Assembly: GCF_036370855.1 (NCBI RefSeq)
Contig: NC_088098.1
Coordinates: 199,439,773 to 199,503,772, forward strand
Source of the DNA: Dromaius novaehollandiae
Taxonomy: Eukaryota; Chordata; Aves; Casuariiformes; Dromaiidae
Direction of reading: 5' to 3'
DNA length: 64,000 nt
Each line of letters opens with the position of its first letter. Positions within the stretch are counted from its first letter, which is position 1. Of this stretch, positions 36,901 through 48,600 are shown piece by piece. Under the pieces are notes generated by a model. The model did no database searches. It was not told the origin of the DNA and saw nothing but the letters and a program-made list of their open reading frames with translations. Made by a program: the position numbers and the translations under genes.

Positions 36901-39739
36901 TGGGGCTTCCAGGCCATGGGACTAAAGTGAGTTTAAGGATTGTTTTTGGACTTGAGAGCAGTTCACTTTTTGGGAGGGGTAAAGAGAGGTGTTCAAATAG
37001 TAGAACTTTCTACTCACTTGAAGCCAAAGGCATTTACAAGCCTTGTTCACATAAACCCACTCACTTTAATAGTTTTCCGAGGTAGTGCAAGAGCAGGAAA
37101 ATGTCTTTGTGCTGAAGACTTAAGTCAGTATAGGTAGACAGTGTTCAGGTTCATGGCCCCTTGCAAATGAATCACATGCATACCTTCAGAAGAAATTCTG
37201 AATGTTGAAGGTATTTCTAATAGATGTACATATGATTTTGCTACCATATGTTGTGAGTTACCTCTCCTTGCAACCTTACAGTAAATTGCTGCTTGGTTCT
37301 TTAAAGCTTTCATTTACAAACTGAAAAGAAGGCTATTAAAAAACTGAGCTAAAGTAACATTTATAGAAAAAAATGTCTATGGTGATATGCCTTTTTATCT
37401 AATGAAACAATGGATAATTGCTTCAGCAGCAGTTTATCTGTGAGAGTTTTATTTCATGGGCATGGATGTAGTCCTTGTAAATACATACACAGGCTCATTG
37501 AACATATAAAATCAAACTTTCGGCTTCCAAATTAAGAACTGCAAGCTCACATCTGTTTTACTTTCTTCCAGTGTCAAAGAATAGATGTGTGCTTGCCTAG
37601 GGGATAATGGCAAACGAGCTTGCTCTGTGTGTGATGCACTCAGTGGGGGGGGGGGAAGTTGTGAGATGGAGAATAATTAAACTTATAACATCCATCCCAA
37701 CAAAAAATGTTCATGTATCTAGAGCCTGAAGTGGATCTAAGCATTGTATGTTCTTGGAACATTGTGGAACATGTATTTAGTTTTGCTTCTGGAATCTCTT
37801 TAATTATTATTAATTGAATTTTATTTATTTTATTATTTTTTTTAAAGGCCAGAGGACCCATTTGACAGTTGAACGTGAGCCTCCGTGTTGTGCAGGGCAT
37901 TTCACTGTGCTGGAATCAATTACTTGTGTTTGACTACAATTTGTCTTCCAAAGAGGCTTGCTTTCTCTTTTAAAAGGCTTTAAGAGGTGGAGCATCCCCC
38001 CCTTACTGAATAGTTTGTTCCAGTGTGTTTACTTTCTTCCTTACATTTTGGGCCTATTTTTAATTTGAATTTGTAGAAGCCCAGGTTCTTTCTATGTGTC
38101 TTTTGTGGGCTTTATGAGATTAATTATAAACTCTGCAAAAGTCATTGCTGTTGCGACTCTATCAAAACAGACCTGTTTGCAGCAGCAGTTTTTTAATATG
38201 CCCATAACTGTTTCTCTTAAATAACATCGAAGAGCCAGTAAATGCAGTTTTAAATAAAAAATTACTTTTTAGAATTCTAACCGTTGTTTCTCTAGTGATG
38301 TTGTTACTTTTTTGACAGTGATGCGAGCCTTCCAGCTATTTACCCTATAAATTTAGTCTAATTCAAAACCTAAACTATATTACCTGTGCAAACTTGCAGT
38401 AATTTTAATAGTGAATAATTTCAAATAACACATAATTTAATAAATAATATTTTTAAAGCCTTTTTGTTTCTATTTATCAAAAAATAGGGAAGAAGTAGAT
38501 CTTTTGTTTTCACTAGGTAGCTTCACTCAATAATTTTCCACTTGCATGAGGCTGATGAATAGAAGGTTCTTTAGACTTTGAAGATTTAAAGTTTCCAGAA
38601 GAGATAGTTACCTCTGTTGGCAGCTTTATTCCTGCTCTTCATATAATTTCAGGTAGTCTCCCCCCCCACCCCAAGCAGACAGATTCAGCCAACCCAGCTG
38701 AGAAACAGTGCTCTGGAAAAGCCAAGTGCTTTGGTTCTTGTCCCACGTAGGTGCATACCCAGGCAGTGGAAGGGCAGGGTGAACACTGATGAGTAGTCTT
38801 CGAGTAGCAGGTGAATTGCACTGTTTTCCGAGCAAGCAGGGAGAAAACAAGCTTTAGGAAAGTGTCTTGAAAGCTCCGCGATGAAAGAGAGGGAGCAGCG
38901 CAGAGGGAAAAATGGGGAAGAGAGAGTGAATTCTGGAGCTTTCATTGTAATAAACAATAGGGAAGAGAAAAAGCATATTCTTCTTGTTTTATAAGCAGTT
39001 ATACTTCAAATTATAATAAATCTTAAAGTGGCAGAGAGGTCTGAAGGCTCACATTTCTCTCTGCCTAACTTTCATTACAAACTATTTCTGGAGAAAGAGA
39101 AGAGTAGCCCCCTGTTCTAAAGTTCTAGTAAAGTCATGACGTGTAATAATTCTTGGATCAGATGCCAAGAGAACATGTTTCTTGAAAGAAAAACCTTTTT
39201 CTAGTTTTCTCCAGCAGTTTTCTTGTGCTTGGTTTCTTTTTTTCACTTTCTGTTCCACGAGGTGGCACTGTCTCTCCTGGGAAGGCACAAATGCTTTAGC
39301 TTGCTGTTTGGATGCTGTTCAGCTGCCCGGGGAGTCTGCAGGGTTAAGTGATACCACGAAACGTAACTCAATTCATGAGTTCTATGAAAATGGCTATACT
39401 TTTCAGTTCGTAAACACTGTGTCTGTTTGACATTAGTTATGTCCGTGTTCTCATGTGTGAAAAACAGAAATTCTCAGTCGAGTAGTCTTATCTTAGAAAA
39501 ACATCTTCTTGAATTTCTTGTCTGCTTTTGTTTACTTTATAGACGATTTCAAGCATTCAGAGGAGTCTTTTACAGTATGGGAGCTCAAGGGAGGTGATGT
39601 TGATCCTAGAACACTAGTCTACTTATTTTGACACAAAATTTTGTGGATTTTGAACGTGGAAAGAAATGATTGGTAACTAAGCTTATTTCTAGGTGGGAAG
39701 GGAGTAATTTCTAAAGGGTTTGGAAAATCCACCAATGCC

Positions 39740-39763
39740 CTTTTTTCTGCATGCAGAAAAAAG
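39740..39763. repeat. 24-bp perfect palindrome
   Basis: The palindrome is centred on CTGCATGCAG and flanked by T6 and A6, with one more C/G pair outside. It lies in the EEF1AKMT1 intron, 300 bp before the first coding exon. Confidence 0.9.
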
Positions 39764-40061
39764 AAAAGGGTGTATGGATTTAATGACAATATCCCCATAA
39801 GAATATAAGCCAAAACTGTGTTCTGTAGAAAGGGAACAGTGCTGTTGCTGTTCCTGAGTTCTCTCTGCAGATACATTATTCTCACAGATTTAAGAGCTCT
39901 TAAGCAGAGAGAGCATGCTCTTCTCCTTGCTAGGAGGTCTTCCTACTTAGCTATTAGACTAAACCTCCAGTGTCGGTGGATGATGTTTTACCTTAGAAGA
40001 ATAGACTGTTATTAAATGCTTTCACCATTGAAAAAAAAATTTTTTTCTTGTTGATATCTAG

Positions 40062-40221
40062 AAAAATGGATGATGATGATGATGATGATGATGTTCCCCA
40101 GCTTTCATCCCATACGTTGGCTGCCCTCCAGGAGTTCTATCTGGAACAACAGCAGAGAGAGAGCATGAAGACCTCCCAGGGATTTAATCAATATTCTCTT
40201 GGCTCAATAGAAGAAGACTGG
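40062..40221 (+). CDS. EEF1AKMT1: EEF1AKMT1 exon with start codon
   Basis: The acceptor is GATATCTAG and is followed by AAAA and ATG at 40066. The exon encodes 52 residues (M, D x8, [20 protein letters not shown] to SIEEDW) and ends in phase 0 at donor GTAAGA. Confidence 0.96.
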
Positions 40222-43200
40222 GTAAGAAACTAAACATCAGTGAATGAAGCATAGTTAGCATTAGTGACTATTAAGGAAGAACAGCCTTTAGCAGGTTTCT
40301 TTTGTGGATAAATGGATGATAAAATGAAAAAGGGGAACACTTGGGGCATTCCTAGAGTGGCAAAATGTAGCAGTATTCATGAAGAATAATACTGTAGGAT
40401 TATTTGCCTTAGTAATAAATCTGGATATAGGTGTCTGTTCTGTGTGTCTGTCTGTTCTGTGTGTCTGTCTGTTCTGTGTGTGTGTGAGTGTAGGAGACCT
40501 AGGTGAAATTACAGAGAGGGAATAATGCTGCCCACAGAAGCATCTATCCTTTCTGGAAATTTTAACTCCAGCTTGGCATATGAAAGCAATGAAGATTCTT
40601 CCCTGAAATTGAGACAAACACAATGCAACAATAAGACCATTCTGTTTCCTTTTAAGTTGTATCTTTTCCTTATTTTATTTCTTTGTTTTTGTGGATGGCT
40701 GCCTTGCTGCTTTTTTTTTCCTTGTGATTGACTGATTTTTTGATTCACACTCTGGGTTATTTTAGATTTTCACTCATCCTGTTGTTTCTGATCTTCTGAT
40801 TTAGTGCTTTTACCTTTTATTTCCCTCCGTGATGTCACTCTTCAGCTTCTTTTCTCCTCTTCCCCTAAAGCAACTCAATTTAAGAATACATAAATATTGC
40901 AAATCTGCATTTTGTGTTTGAGCTAACTTTGTTAGTGATTCAGTATTACTTGGTTCTCCTGATTCTGTAGTAAATGCTTTGGCAACACAAAGTGTAAGCT
41001 AACTGCCGCTTGTCATGGGATTATGGAAGCAAAGAGACTGTCAGGAAAAACCATCTTTATGGTTTGCGAACTGAGAATTTGCTATGGATTTTAGTTTTCT
41101 TGAAGTGGGAATAGCAAAACCTAATTGTACACAGCATACTCAGAAGATTTGACATTGTTGATAATTGTGTGTTGTTTTTCTCAGCAACTGAGCCAGTTTT
41201 GGTACAGTGATGAAACTGCATCATGCCTGGCTAATGAAGCTGTTGCAGCAGCTGGAAAAGATGGCAAGTAAGTTTTAATAATTATTTTGTAGATTTAATA
41301 TGTGCTTTCTGTAATTATTCCATGTATGTAGAGATGGTGTAAGTTTAATTCATTTCTCTTGGTACCTCATGTTTAGTTGGCGGAGGTGCTGCACATGCTT
41401 TGCTACTATTTATTTATATAATTAATAGTTCAGACTCTCTTACCGTTTAACGTTTCACTGGATTTTGTAGGCCCTGCCATGTGAAAGTTTACAGTGGATC
41501 TTTTTTCTGAGGAAATAAAGAGCTCTAGATCTTGATTTCTGTGTCTTGTATACATGACGTACTTTTTTTCTTTGTTTTCTTACAACAACAGTTCTCTCCA
41601 ACAGAAGGAAAAACTTGTTTTTCTTCATGCTTCTTTAAGGAGTACTGTTTAATTTTAACTTAAATTTTCAGTTTATTTCTTCGCTGTTGTGAAATAAGCT
41701 TTTCTCTATAGTTACGTGTAAGGTCTTTGTGTAGCATGGAGATTGAATATGTAGTGGCCTAAATACTTCACACACTAGTTATTAAAGTTGTATTAAAGTA
41801 ATTGTATTTTGGAAGTTTTGTATGTGCTCAAGAATTCTTCAAACTACATAAAATACTAGTTTTATTTGTGGCTGTCAGAAATCTACATTTATATCCTAAG
41901 TATCAAAGATTAATTTTTTCTGGCTAATGCTTTCTACATGGCACCTGTAAGAGTCGATATCCCAATAAAAAGGAGAGACAAGGCATATGTTGTTAAAGAA
42001 TTGATGTGCAGTTAGTGGTGGTCAGCTTGATGAGCACTTGAATTAAGCTGACACTGAGATACTAGTTTGGGGGAGTTCTCAGTCTGCCAGAGTACTGGGA
42101 AGAAAGGAAAGTTAACAGGCCATGAGCTGAGCAGTTGAGGCACAAACAGACTTTTCTTTCTGCCAGCTCTGTTGCAGGAGTCAAACTCCAAAAGAGAAGC
42201 AAAACAGGCATTTGGTCATCATAACGTGTTAGATCTCAGCAATGAGAAGTGACCTAATGAGATCACCTGTGAGAGCCCCAGTCATGAATCAAGCCTATGA
42301 ATTCAGTCCTGCAAAAACTGCATATGGAACTAATAGACATTTCAAGCCATTTCATTAGATTAAAAAATAGCTTTTGAAAAAACACTTCTGTGAGAATTTT
42401 CAAGCCAACTTTTTTCTCAAAATACTTGCTGAAGAAAGTATCTGATTTTTCTTTTCTTCTTGTTTTCCTCTCTTCTGTTACTATTGCAATAACATGCTTT
42501 TAAAAATGTGTAAAGTTTCAGCATGAGTTTCAAAACTGCAATAAGATATTTGTTAGAATGAAGAAAGAACAGCTTACACTTTTTGGAACAAATGCATAAA
42601 ATATTTTCCCAAAGCAGCCTTGAGAACTGGTGGAATTGTCTTTGCTCTTGTTATTTCCATATTTGTTGCCTTTTGATATTCTAAGTTGTTGTCTCTTTTC
42701 AGGATAGCATGTATTAGTGCGCCAAGTGTGTACCAGAAACTGAAAGAACAGGATGGCAAAGATTTTTCAGTGTGTATACTGGAATATGACAGGAGGTTTT
42801 CTGTATATGGAGAAGAATTTGTCTTCTATGATTATAACAATCCTTTGAACTTACCTGAAAATCTCCTGCCACACAGTTTTGACATCGTAATAGCAGATCC
42901 ACCTTATCTCTCTGAGGAGTGTCTTCAGAAAACTGCAGAGACCATCAAATACTTAACAAAAGGAAAGATTCTGCTTTGCACAGGTATAATTAGTCTTTTA
43001 AGAGGAGAAACAAGGATGTTTAATGGTGACCTAAATATTTTTATGAAACTTAGTTTCTCAAGTGAGACTGATACTAACTCAATAATACTAATTTATAATT
43101 AATTCTAGGGAGAATATTTATCCTGAACAGGATAAACTTTTTAGTGGAGTGCTTCAGTTCAATTTTTCTTTAATCTGACGAACTGTGTGTTGTAATAGTT

Positions 43201-44611
43201 AAATTAATGTCAGTATCTTTTTCACACAGCATGATGAGTTTTCCTAATTTTTGTGAAGACTTGAAAGATCATCCTGTGACATTCCAGAAATATTTTTTCT
43301 TGTAAAAAGGATGCTTTCTGTAATTGTGATGATTGAAGTCTGGCTATGACAAACATGCAATTTATTGCTAGTTTTTTTTAATGACTTAATGAATTTGTTT
43401 TTTTGCAAACATCTACAGCTACAAGATTTAAGCTGTTGCATCCTTCTCAGCAAAACCTAAGTTGAGCTATAATGACAGTAAAAAAAAAAAAAAAAGACAA
43501 ATAGGTTGGAACGGCCATTGCTCAGTAAAATGACATACTTTTAACCAAGCCTTAAAAAAAAAAATCAAAAAATTTTTTTTCTTATCACGTGCTCCTTTCT
43601 GGTAAACACAGAAACTGTAATGTAAATTAATGTATGAGGATTCTGCCACTAATAATCAATTCTTGGGCATTGAAATTCAGCAGGAGGAGTTAAAATATCA
43701 ATGATAAGAGCAGCAAAATTAGAAAACTTATCAACTGTACTTGCAGGCCTTGCTTGTTGAATATGCACTTGCTAATTTAAAAAGCTATGAATATCTGCCT
43801 TGATGTTTCTTAAACTGTAGTCTGTAAAACATCTGAAGATGGGCCAAGAAACATTTGCAAAAACAAAAGACAGAAAATCCTATATATTTACAGTTCTGGG
43901 AAGTCAAACAAGACTAAAGAAAAATGAATATCTGGACATAAAAAGCTTACTTCTTTGTTTAATTATAAATGGTAGTCATGCACAAGACGGTTCACAGAAA
44001 TTTTTTTTTTCCTAAAATGGACAGGTGGTCCCTCAGCTTACAAAGTTTAGGAAATACTGCTCAGGGAAGTGATTTCTCAAAGTGTGTAGCTGTAAATATC
44101 ACACTAGGGTTTATTTAAGTGGTACAGTATATGTAATCTGTTTGCATTTCCCATGGCTTCCTACCATGTAATTTCTTTGGCATGTAACAAGAGAATTGAG
44201 TCCAAATTTCTGTGTTTTCTCTAAAAGGAGCAGTGATTTTACCCTCTACCTAATTTTATGAAACTTTGGGGACATTAATATCTTTAGGACCTCTGCCATT
44301 CTTTCAGATTTAGTTAAAATTTCCCAAAAGCTTCAGTTGTTAGAGGGGGCTGACACTAGTTCCCTTGAGCCTTGCTTCCTCAAAAAACTAAGCTTAATAT
44401 ATGTATCTGGGAGGAGGTGTTTGAAAAAACCCAAGCATTCAGTTACTGTTTTTCTTATCAAATACTAATTATTTCTGCTGCAGGTGCAATCATGGAGGAA
44501 CAGGCAGCAAAGCATCTTGGGGTGAAGATATGCAAGTTTATTCCAAGACACACTCGAAATTTAGCCAATGAATTTCGATGTTATGTGAACTATGCTTCTG
44601 GACTAGACTGA
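40066..44611 (+). CDS. EEF1AKMT1: EEF1A lysine methyltransferase 1 (N6AMT2), complete
   Basis: This is a seven-beta-strand S-adenosylmethionine-dependent methyltransferase that methylates lysine 79 of translation elongation factor eEF1A in the cytosol. The coding exons are 40066-40221, 41185-41267, 42703-42983 and 44484-44611, giving 215 aa, against about 214 in mammals as I recall. Every splice junction keeps frame. The catalytic motif DPPY is at residues 145-148 (42896-42907) within [14 protein letters not shown]. Before it come [12 protein letters not shown] and [16 protein letters not shown], and the C-terminus contains [19 protein letters not shown]. The start was chosen as the only ATG after the acceptor at 40061. 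It is followed by eight Asp codons, which replace the mixed acidic N-terminus of mammals. No defects were seen. The gene lies downstream of and parallel to XPO4, with its own promoter. Confidence 0.97.
40069..40092 (+). repeat. EEF1AKMT1: (GAT)8 coding repeat: Asp8 tract
   Basis: Eight identical GAT codons directly follow the start codon. The pure codon use marks this as a trinucleotide microsatellite inside the coding sequence. Confidence 0.95.
40431..40489. repeat. 17-bp unit minisatellite (about 3 copies)
   Basis: The unit is GTCTGTCTGTTCTGTGT, with nearly identical copies that pass into a (TG)n tail. It lies in the intron after the EEF1AKMT1 start exon. Confidence 0.85.
40490..41184 (+). 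other. EEF1AKMT1: EEF1AKMT1 intron
   Basis: This is the rest of the 40222-41184 intron beyond the minisatellite. Nothing was recognised. The acceptor is TTTTTCTCAG. Confidence 0.7.
41185..41267 (+). CDS. EEF1AKMT1: EEF1AKMT1 coding exon
   Basis: The exon is 83 bp and encodes [20 protein letters not shown] through AAAGKDG. It ends two bases into a Lys codon, with donor GTAAGT. Confidence 0.95.
41268..42702 (+). other. EEF1AKMT1: EEF1AKMT1 intron (1.4 kb)
   Basis: No repeat or exon was recognised. The acceptor is CTCTTTTCAG. Confidence 0.7.
42703..42983 (+). CDS. EEF1AKMT1: EEF1AKMT1 coding exon with the DPPY motif
   Basis: The exon is 281 bp and carries most of the methyltransferase core, from [13 protein letters not shown] to [12 protein letters not shown], including DPPY. 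The donor is GTATAA. The open frame runs on into the intron to a stop at 43102, but homology requires splicing here. Confidence 0.96.
42984..44483 (+). other. EEF1AKMT1: EEF1AKMT1 last intron (1.5 kb)
   Basis: The intron holds a probable hAT-type remnant at 43801-44059 and an A run at 43480-43494. The acceptor is TGCTGCAG. Confidence 0.65.
43801..44059. mobile_element. Probable hAT-type non-autonomous DNA transposon remnant
   Basis: The left end TGATGTTTCTTAAACTGTAG and the right end ACAAAGTTTAGGAAATACTG are imperfect inverted repeats, about 10 of 15 bases at the tips, mostly transitions apart. They match the usual CAGTGTTTCTTAAACT form of Charlie-like elements. The inner right part GGTGGTCCCTCAGCTTACAA is also typical. 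No convincing 8-bp target duplication survives. Confidence 0.45.
44484..44611 (+). CDS. EEF1AKMT1: EEF1AKMT1 terminal coding exon
   Basis: After the split Gly codon the exon encodes [20 protein letters not shown] through YASGLD and a TGA stop at 44609-44611. Confidence 0.96.
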
Positions 44612-45635
44612 CTTTCATAAGAAGATCTGTAACTTTTTCAATCAAGTTCCTTTGTTTGTTTTCTCAGTGACAGAATTCTGCATTTCGCAATGTTTAAATA
44701 TTCAGCTCCGAGTAATGTGTTTTTCTGGGCTAGCTTTAATCAACACCATGTGATAGCCTTTTTTTAAAATGTGTAAGCATTTGTAATTACTGTGTTTTGT
44801 ATCTTACCTGTTAAGTAATTGGGACCAAAATGATGAAGGTGCTGGATAGTGGGAGCTCTTCTGTTAGAATTTAATTCTAATTGGTAATTAGAGACCAAAT
44901 AGGCCATTTGAATGGTCTAATTGACTATTCAGGGACTCTTCAGTGACCTCTCTGAAGTGTGTTGGGTTTAGCCATTTGGCTAAACACAAGCACACGTAGG
45001 TGCTTGCCTCGCAGACATCACTGTAATGATTTGCAGTAATGGATAACTTGGTAGCTAGCAGATGGTTGAAAAAGCATGAATACTAGTATCCTTTCAACCT
45101 TGAGCAATGCTCCCTTGGTAAAAGGACTGAGACACGTTTGTTCTGAACATGTCGTATTTTTTAGATTCATTAGCTGCCAGGCTGATAATTTTTTTAAAGG
45201 ATAACTAGAAGAGAGAGCAAGTCTCCTCCTGGGGAGGCCTCTCCCATTGCTTTGATTATCAGTATAACTACCTAAGAGTTGTCAAGTAAGATAGGAACCA
45301 CTGTCCACTGATTGTTGCTAGACTGGCTTTTTTAAAAATTGTGGTTATTGTTTTATGCCTTTTCTGAAGCCTTGGTAGAAATCCACGCTTTCTTTTTGCA
45401 AGGTAAAGTATATTTTGTTATTAATTGTTATCATGTAAAGTTGTGTATGAATGTCTGTTGCACTAGAAGAAAGTGATAGAAGTAGTTACACATCTCTTTG
45501 CAGAGGTATTATAAAACTGATGATTCTTTGAGAAAAACACAATAAGGTTTTCCCCGTTTACCTTTGTTAAGAATCCTAAACATTAGATCAAATACAAAGT
45601 AAATACTAAATAAAAATGCAACAAATCAGGCAATG
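44612..45635 (+). other. EEF1AKMT1: Probable EEF1AKMT1 3' UTR
   Basis: The first clear AATAAA after the stop is at 45609-45614, which would put the transcript end near 45.63 kb. No coding signal is present. The extent is inferred. Confidence 0.45.
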
Positions 45636-48600
45636 CTTACATTAGTGCCTCAAACCGTTCATGTGTTTTCAGTTTGAGTTACTGTTGGCTCTGACATACT
45701 TTTTCTGTAGTAATGTGACCTATACACATTAGCTCTTTAAATCTTGACTCATAATGGATCCGAGTAAATATAATGCCAGCATTTTAATAGATTTCAAAAT
45801 CAAGTTAAAGGTGATTTATAGCTATGTCAGGTTTGTAGTATCAAGAACAGTCTTTTTTATTTTCCCAAGTATCCCATTTTTATCTTTGCCTCCTGTTCCA
45901 CAGATGGAAACAAGAGAAGTGGAAAAGAAGTATCTTAGAAATAGTTGGATTTTATAAGACTGCTGAGGTATAACATAATGTATTGATAAACTTCTGTTTC
46001 TAATACACAAATGTTAAGTTTTATATAAGTGGTTTTGGCTTTCAATTAATTTCAATCAAAATAGATAACTATTTTTAAAAAAATTTCCTTTGGGATAGTA
46101 GATATTTTGGAACTCTGGGAATTTTTAAAGCCAGGTTTCTCTGACCTTTTGGCTAGACTGCCAAATTCCAAAGCATTCAACAGTTTTATCAGCTAGAAGT
46201 ATACTATATGACACATAAATATTTATCTTTACACACCATATTTATATATTGGGATTGCATAAAAGGCTAACAGAAATGCTGCATCTGCAAAATGAAGCAC
46301 GTAAAAGGAAATACTAGGAAATGTGTTTTGTGGTGGGGATGAACCTCATTAAGCTTCTGAGACAAGAATTTTAATAATTTAGAGGTGATACTCATATTTC
46401 TGTGTGTTTCTCCTGTTAGAATGCAGATTTCCCACATTTAGTGGAATAAGCAAGTGAGCAGTGATACTGAAGGTGTGATGTACACCGCTTTCAGTGCTTA
46501 CTGAGTTGAACACAATACTGTTTCATAAATACCTTTCTAAGCCACTGTTGTTCTCTTCCCTGCTTTCCAAGAGATCTTCTCATTTCCTAAGACTTCTTTC
46601 TCTTCACGGTTTTTAATTTGCTGCTTTTCTTCCCCCCCCCGCCCTCCATGTAGTGTTCCTGAGTTTCATGATGCTGGTTTTCCCTTTCTCTTTCACTTAT
46701 GCTGGTTCCTACCAGAGTGACTGTTAATAGGTACTGTTGGAAAGAGGAAAGTGCAGTAGGAGAAGAGCTACAGATGGAGGGGTGAGACAGAGCCATTACA
46801 AGAGTCACGTAAGCCTGTGTTTGGTACCATTTTGCCTTTCAAACCAGAAGCCATTCTTGCCATGGAGCCCACTAAAGCCAGAATCCCCCTTTGAAATTAC
46901 TGCCCACAGGTGACATGCAGCTGGGTATAGTTGTTTTCCAGAAGGCTAAGCCATTGTTTTTGTGTGACTGGAGTTGCAAAATAAGAAAGCAGAACAGAAT
47001 GTTAAATGCATAGGTATTGGCACAAATCTCTGCTTCACAATCATAAACTGCTTTATGTTTATCACCTGAAATATCTTGCCCACCAAACACTTGGAGACAA
47101 TGCAATATCTAGTAACTCCTGAAATTTTAATTTTATCTGTGGAAAGACTTCAAATGGGACAGGTGCAATTGCCGGAAATGATGACGTGGGTGCTGGTAAG
47201 TGCCCTGTTCTTCCTCCCCCAACCATCCAAATAAAAATATGCTGTTCAGATACAAGCTTTACCTGTGTTGTTGCTTCAGTGTTAAGGCCCTTCATTTTGT
47301 CTACTTCTTTTGGCTAAAGATGTGTTGTTGGGCTCTCCACCTCAGACTTAAAGATAACTTCACTAACTTTGTCAGAGACCTGCTCCCTTTCTCAACAAAA
47401 TAAAACTCGGTACATTCAGCACCAGTGACACTCAGAACATTTAGTTCCATCACCAAGAAAATAAATGCCACTTCTCATATGTAGGTCAGAGTGCTTTGAA
47501 AAGAGGCACTGTGAAGATGCATGATTATGAAAATGAGGGTACATGTAAATCTTGGTAGATGCATTCAATAGAGCAGCCTGTTTTCTGCTGGCTTCCCTCT
47601 TTTAAAAGCTTTGTGAGCTTGGGCAGCTGCACAAGCAGAGCTTGACTAGTAGCATTCACAGCCTTCATCAATGATACGATTTAAACTATTTTTGTCAGAC
47701 TTTTTTCTGAAGAAGTAGCTGTGTTTTTGGAAACGTTACAAGTCGCAAAAATTGATAGTGAATTTGTACTTTGTGCCATTACAGTAATTTAAAGATTATT
47801 ATGTGATAACAAAATACCTTTTCTGTAATGGGATTATCAAAAAAGAATCATCTGTGTCAAGTACTGACTGGCTTTTTTTCTTTTTTAGATTGGCTTTGTA
47901 ATCGAACAGAACGTGGTCAAGTTTTATCATCATGCCCCTCTTCCAGAAAGTTGTGTATGACTACACAGTCATAAATGCTACAGCCTCTTAGCTGCAGTAA
48001 CAGGCCTCGTGCAGCAAAAAGAGGCCTCCCAATGCCCTGTAGTTATGTATGTCAAAATGGGTGGGACAGCTGTAGAGGAATCCTGCGGTCTTGTGCACAG
48101 TGTGATGGCTGTACGTGGAAGAGAGTGTACCACAGCTGCCTGCTGCACTCCCCAGGTGTCAGCCGCAATATTTCCAGAACGGCTGTTGCATGAAATTCAC
48201 AGTACTGCTTTCATTAAGCATCTCTCCTTTCCCTTTTAAAAATTGTGTTGGGCTCAGCTTGCTGTTACACACTTGCACAGTCTCTCCCACCACAGAGACC
48301 TCCTCCTAGCACTTGCACCAGGGCAAGCAGGAGGTGTTCCTGCTGGTGGGTTTTGTCACTCCCAGGGAGCAGCCCCTGAGCCAGACTGTGTGGCTGTAAA
48401 GCAGGAGCTTTGGGTTTGGGTTCCAAAAGCCACTTCAGCAAACTTGAGAGTTGGGGTATCTCTGCACTGCCAGTTGTCTTTTGCAGTCTTCGTGGCAGGA
48501 AGCGCTGCAAAAACAAGCAGTAGCTCATGCTACTACTCAGCAAAACATGTGAGATTGACTAGATCTGCCTCACCTGTGCCCTAGTCCATGTAGCTGTGCT

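Larger units (their letters stand above)
32240..40061 (+). other. EEF1AKMT1: EEF1AKMT1 first intron (about 7.8 kb)
   Basis: No coding exon was recognised. The intron holds two old CR1 fragments in opposite orientation (32921-33290 and 33570-33945), a short degenerate repeat at 35635-35695, a GC-rich patch near 36780-36910 with an 8-bp stem hairpin, a G run near 37647-37657 and a 24-bp perfect palindrome at 39740-39763. The rest is plain AT-rich DNA. Its extent rests on the inferred first exon. Confidence 0.6.

Noticed and set aside
40048-40065. ATG at 40048, in frame with the EEF1AKMT1 start
   Set aside because: It lies before the splice acceptor (TAG at 40059-40061), so it is intronic in the spliced message.
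42984-43102. Extension of the EEF1AKMT1 frame into the intron
   Set aside because: The donor GTATAA and the matching downstream exon ([12 protein letters not shown]) restore the known protein; the extension has no homology.
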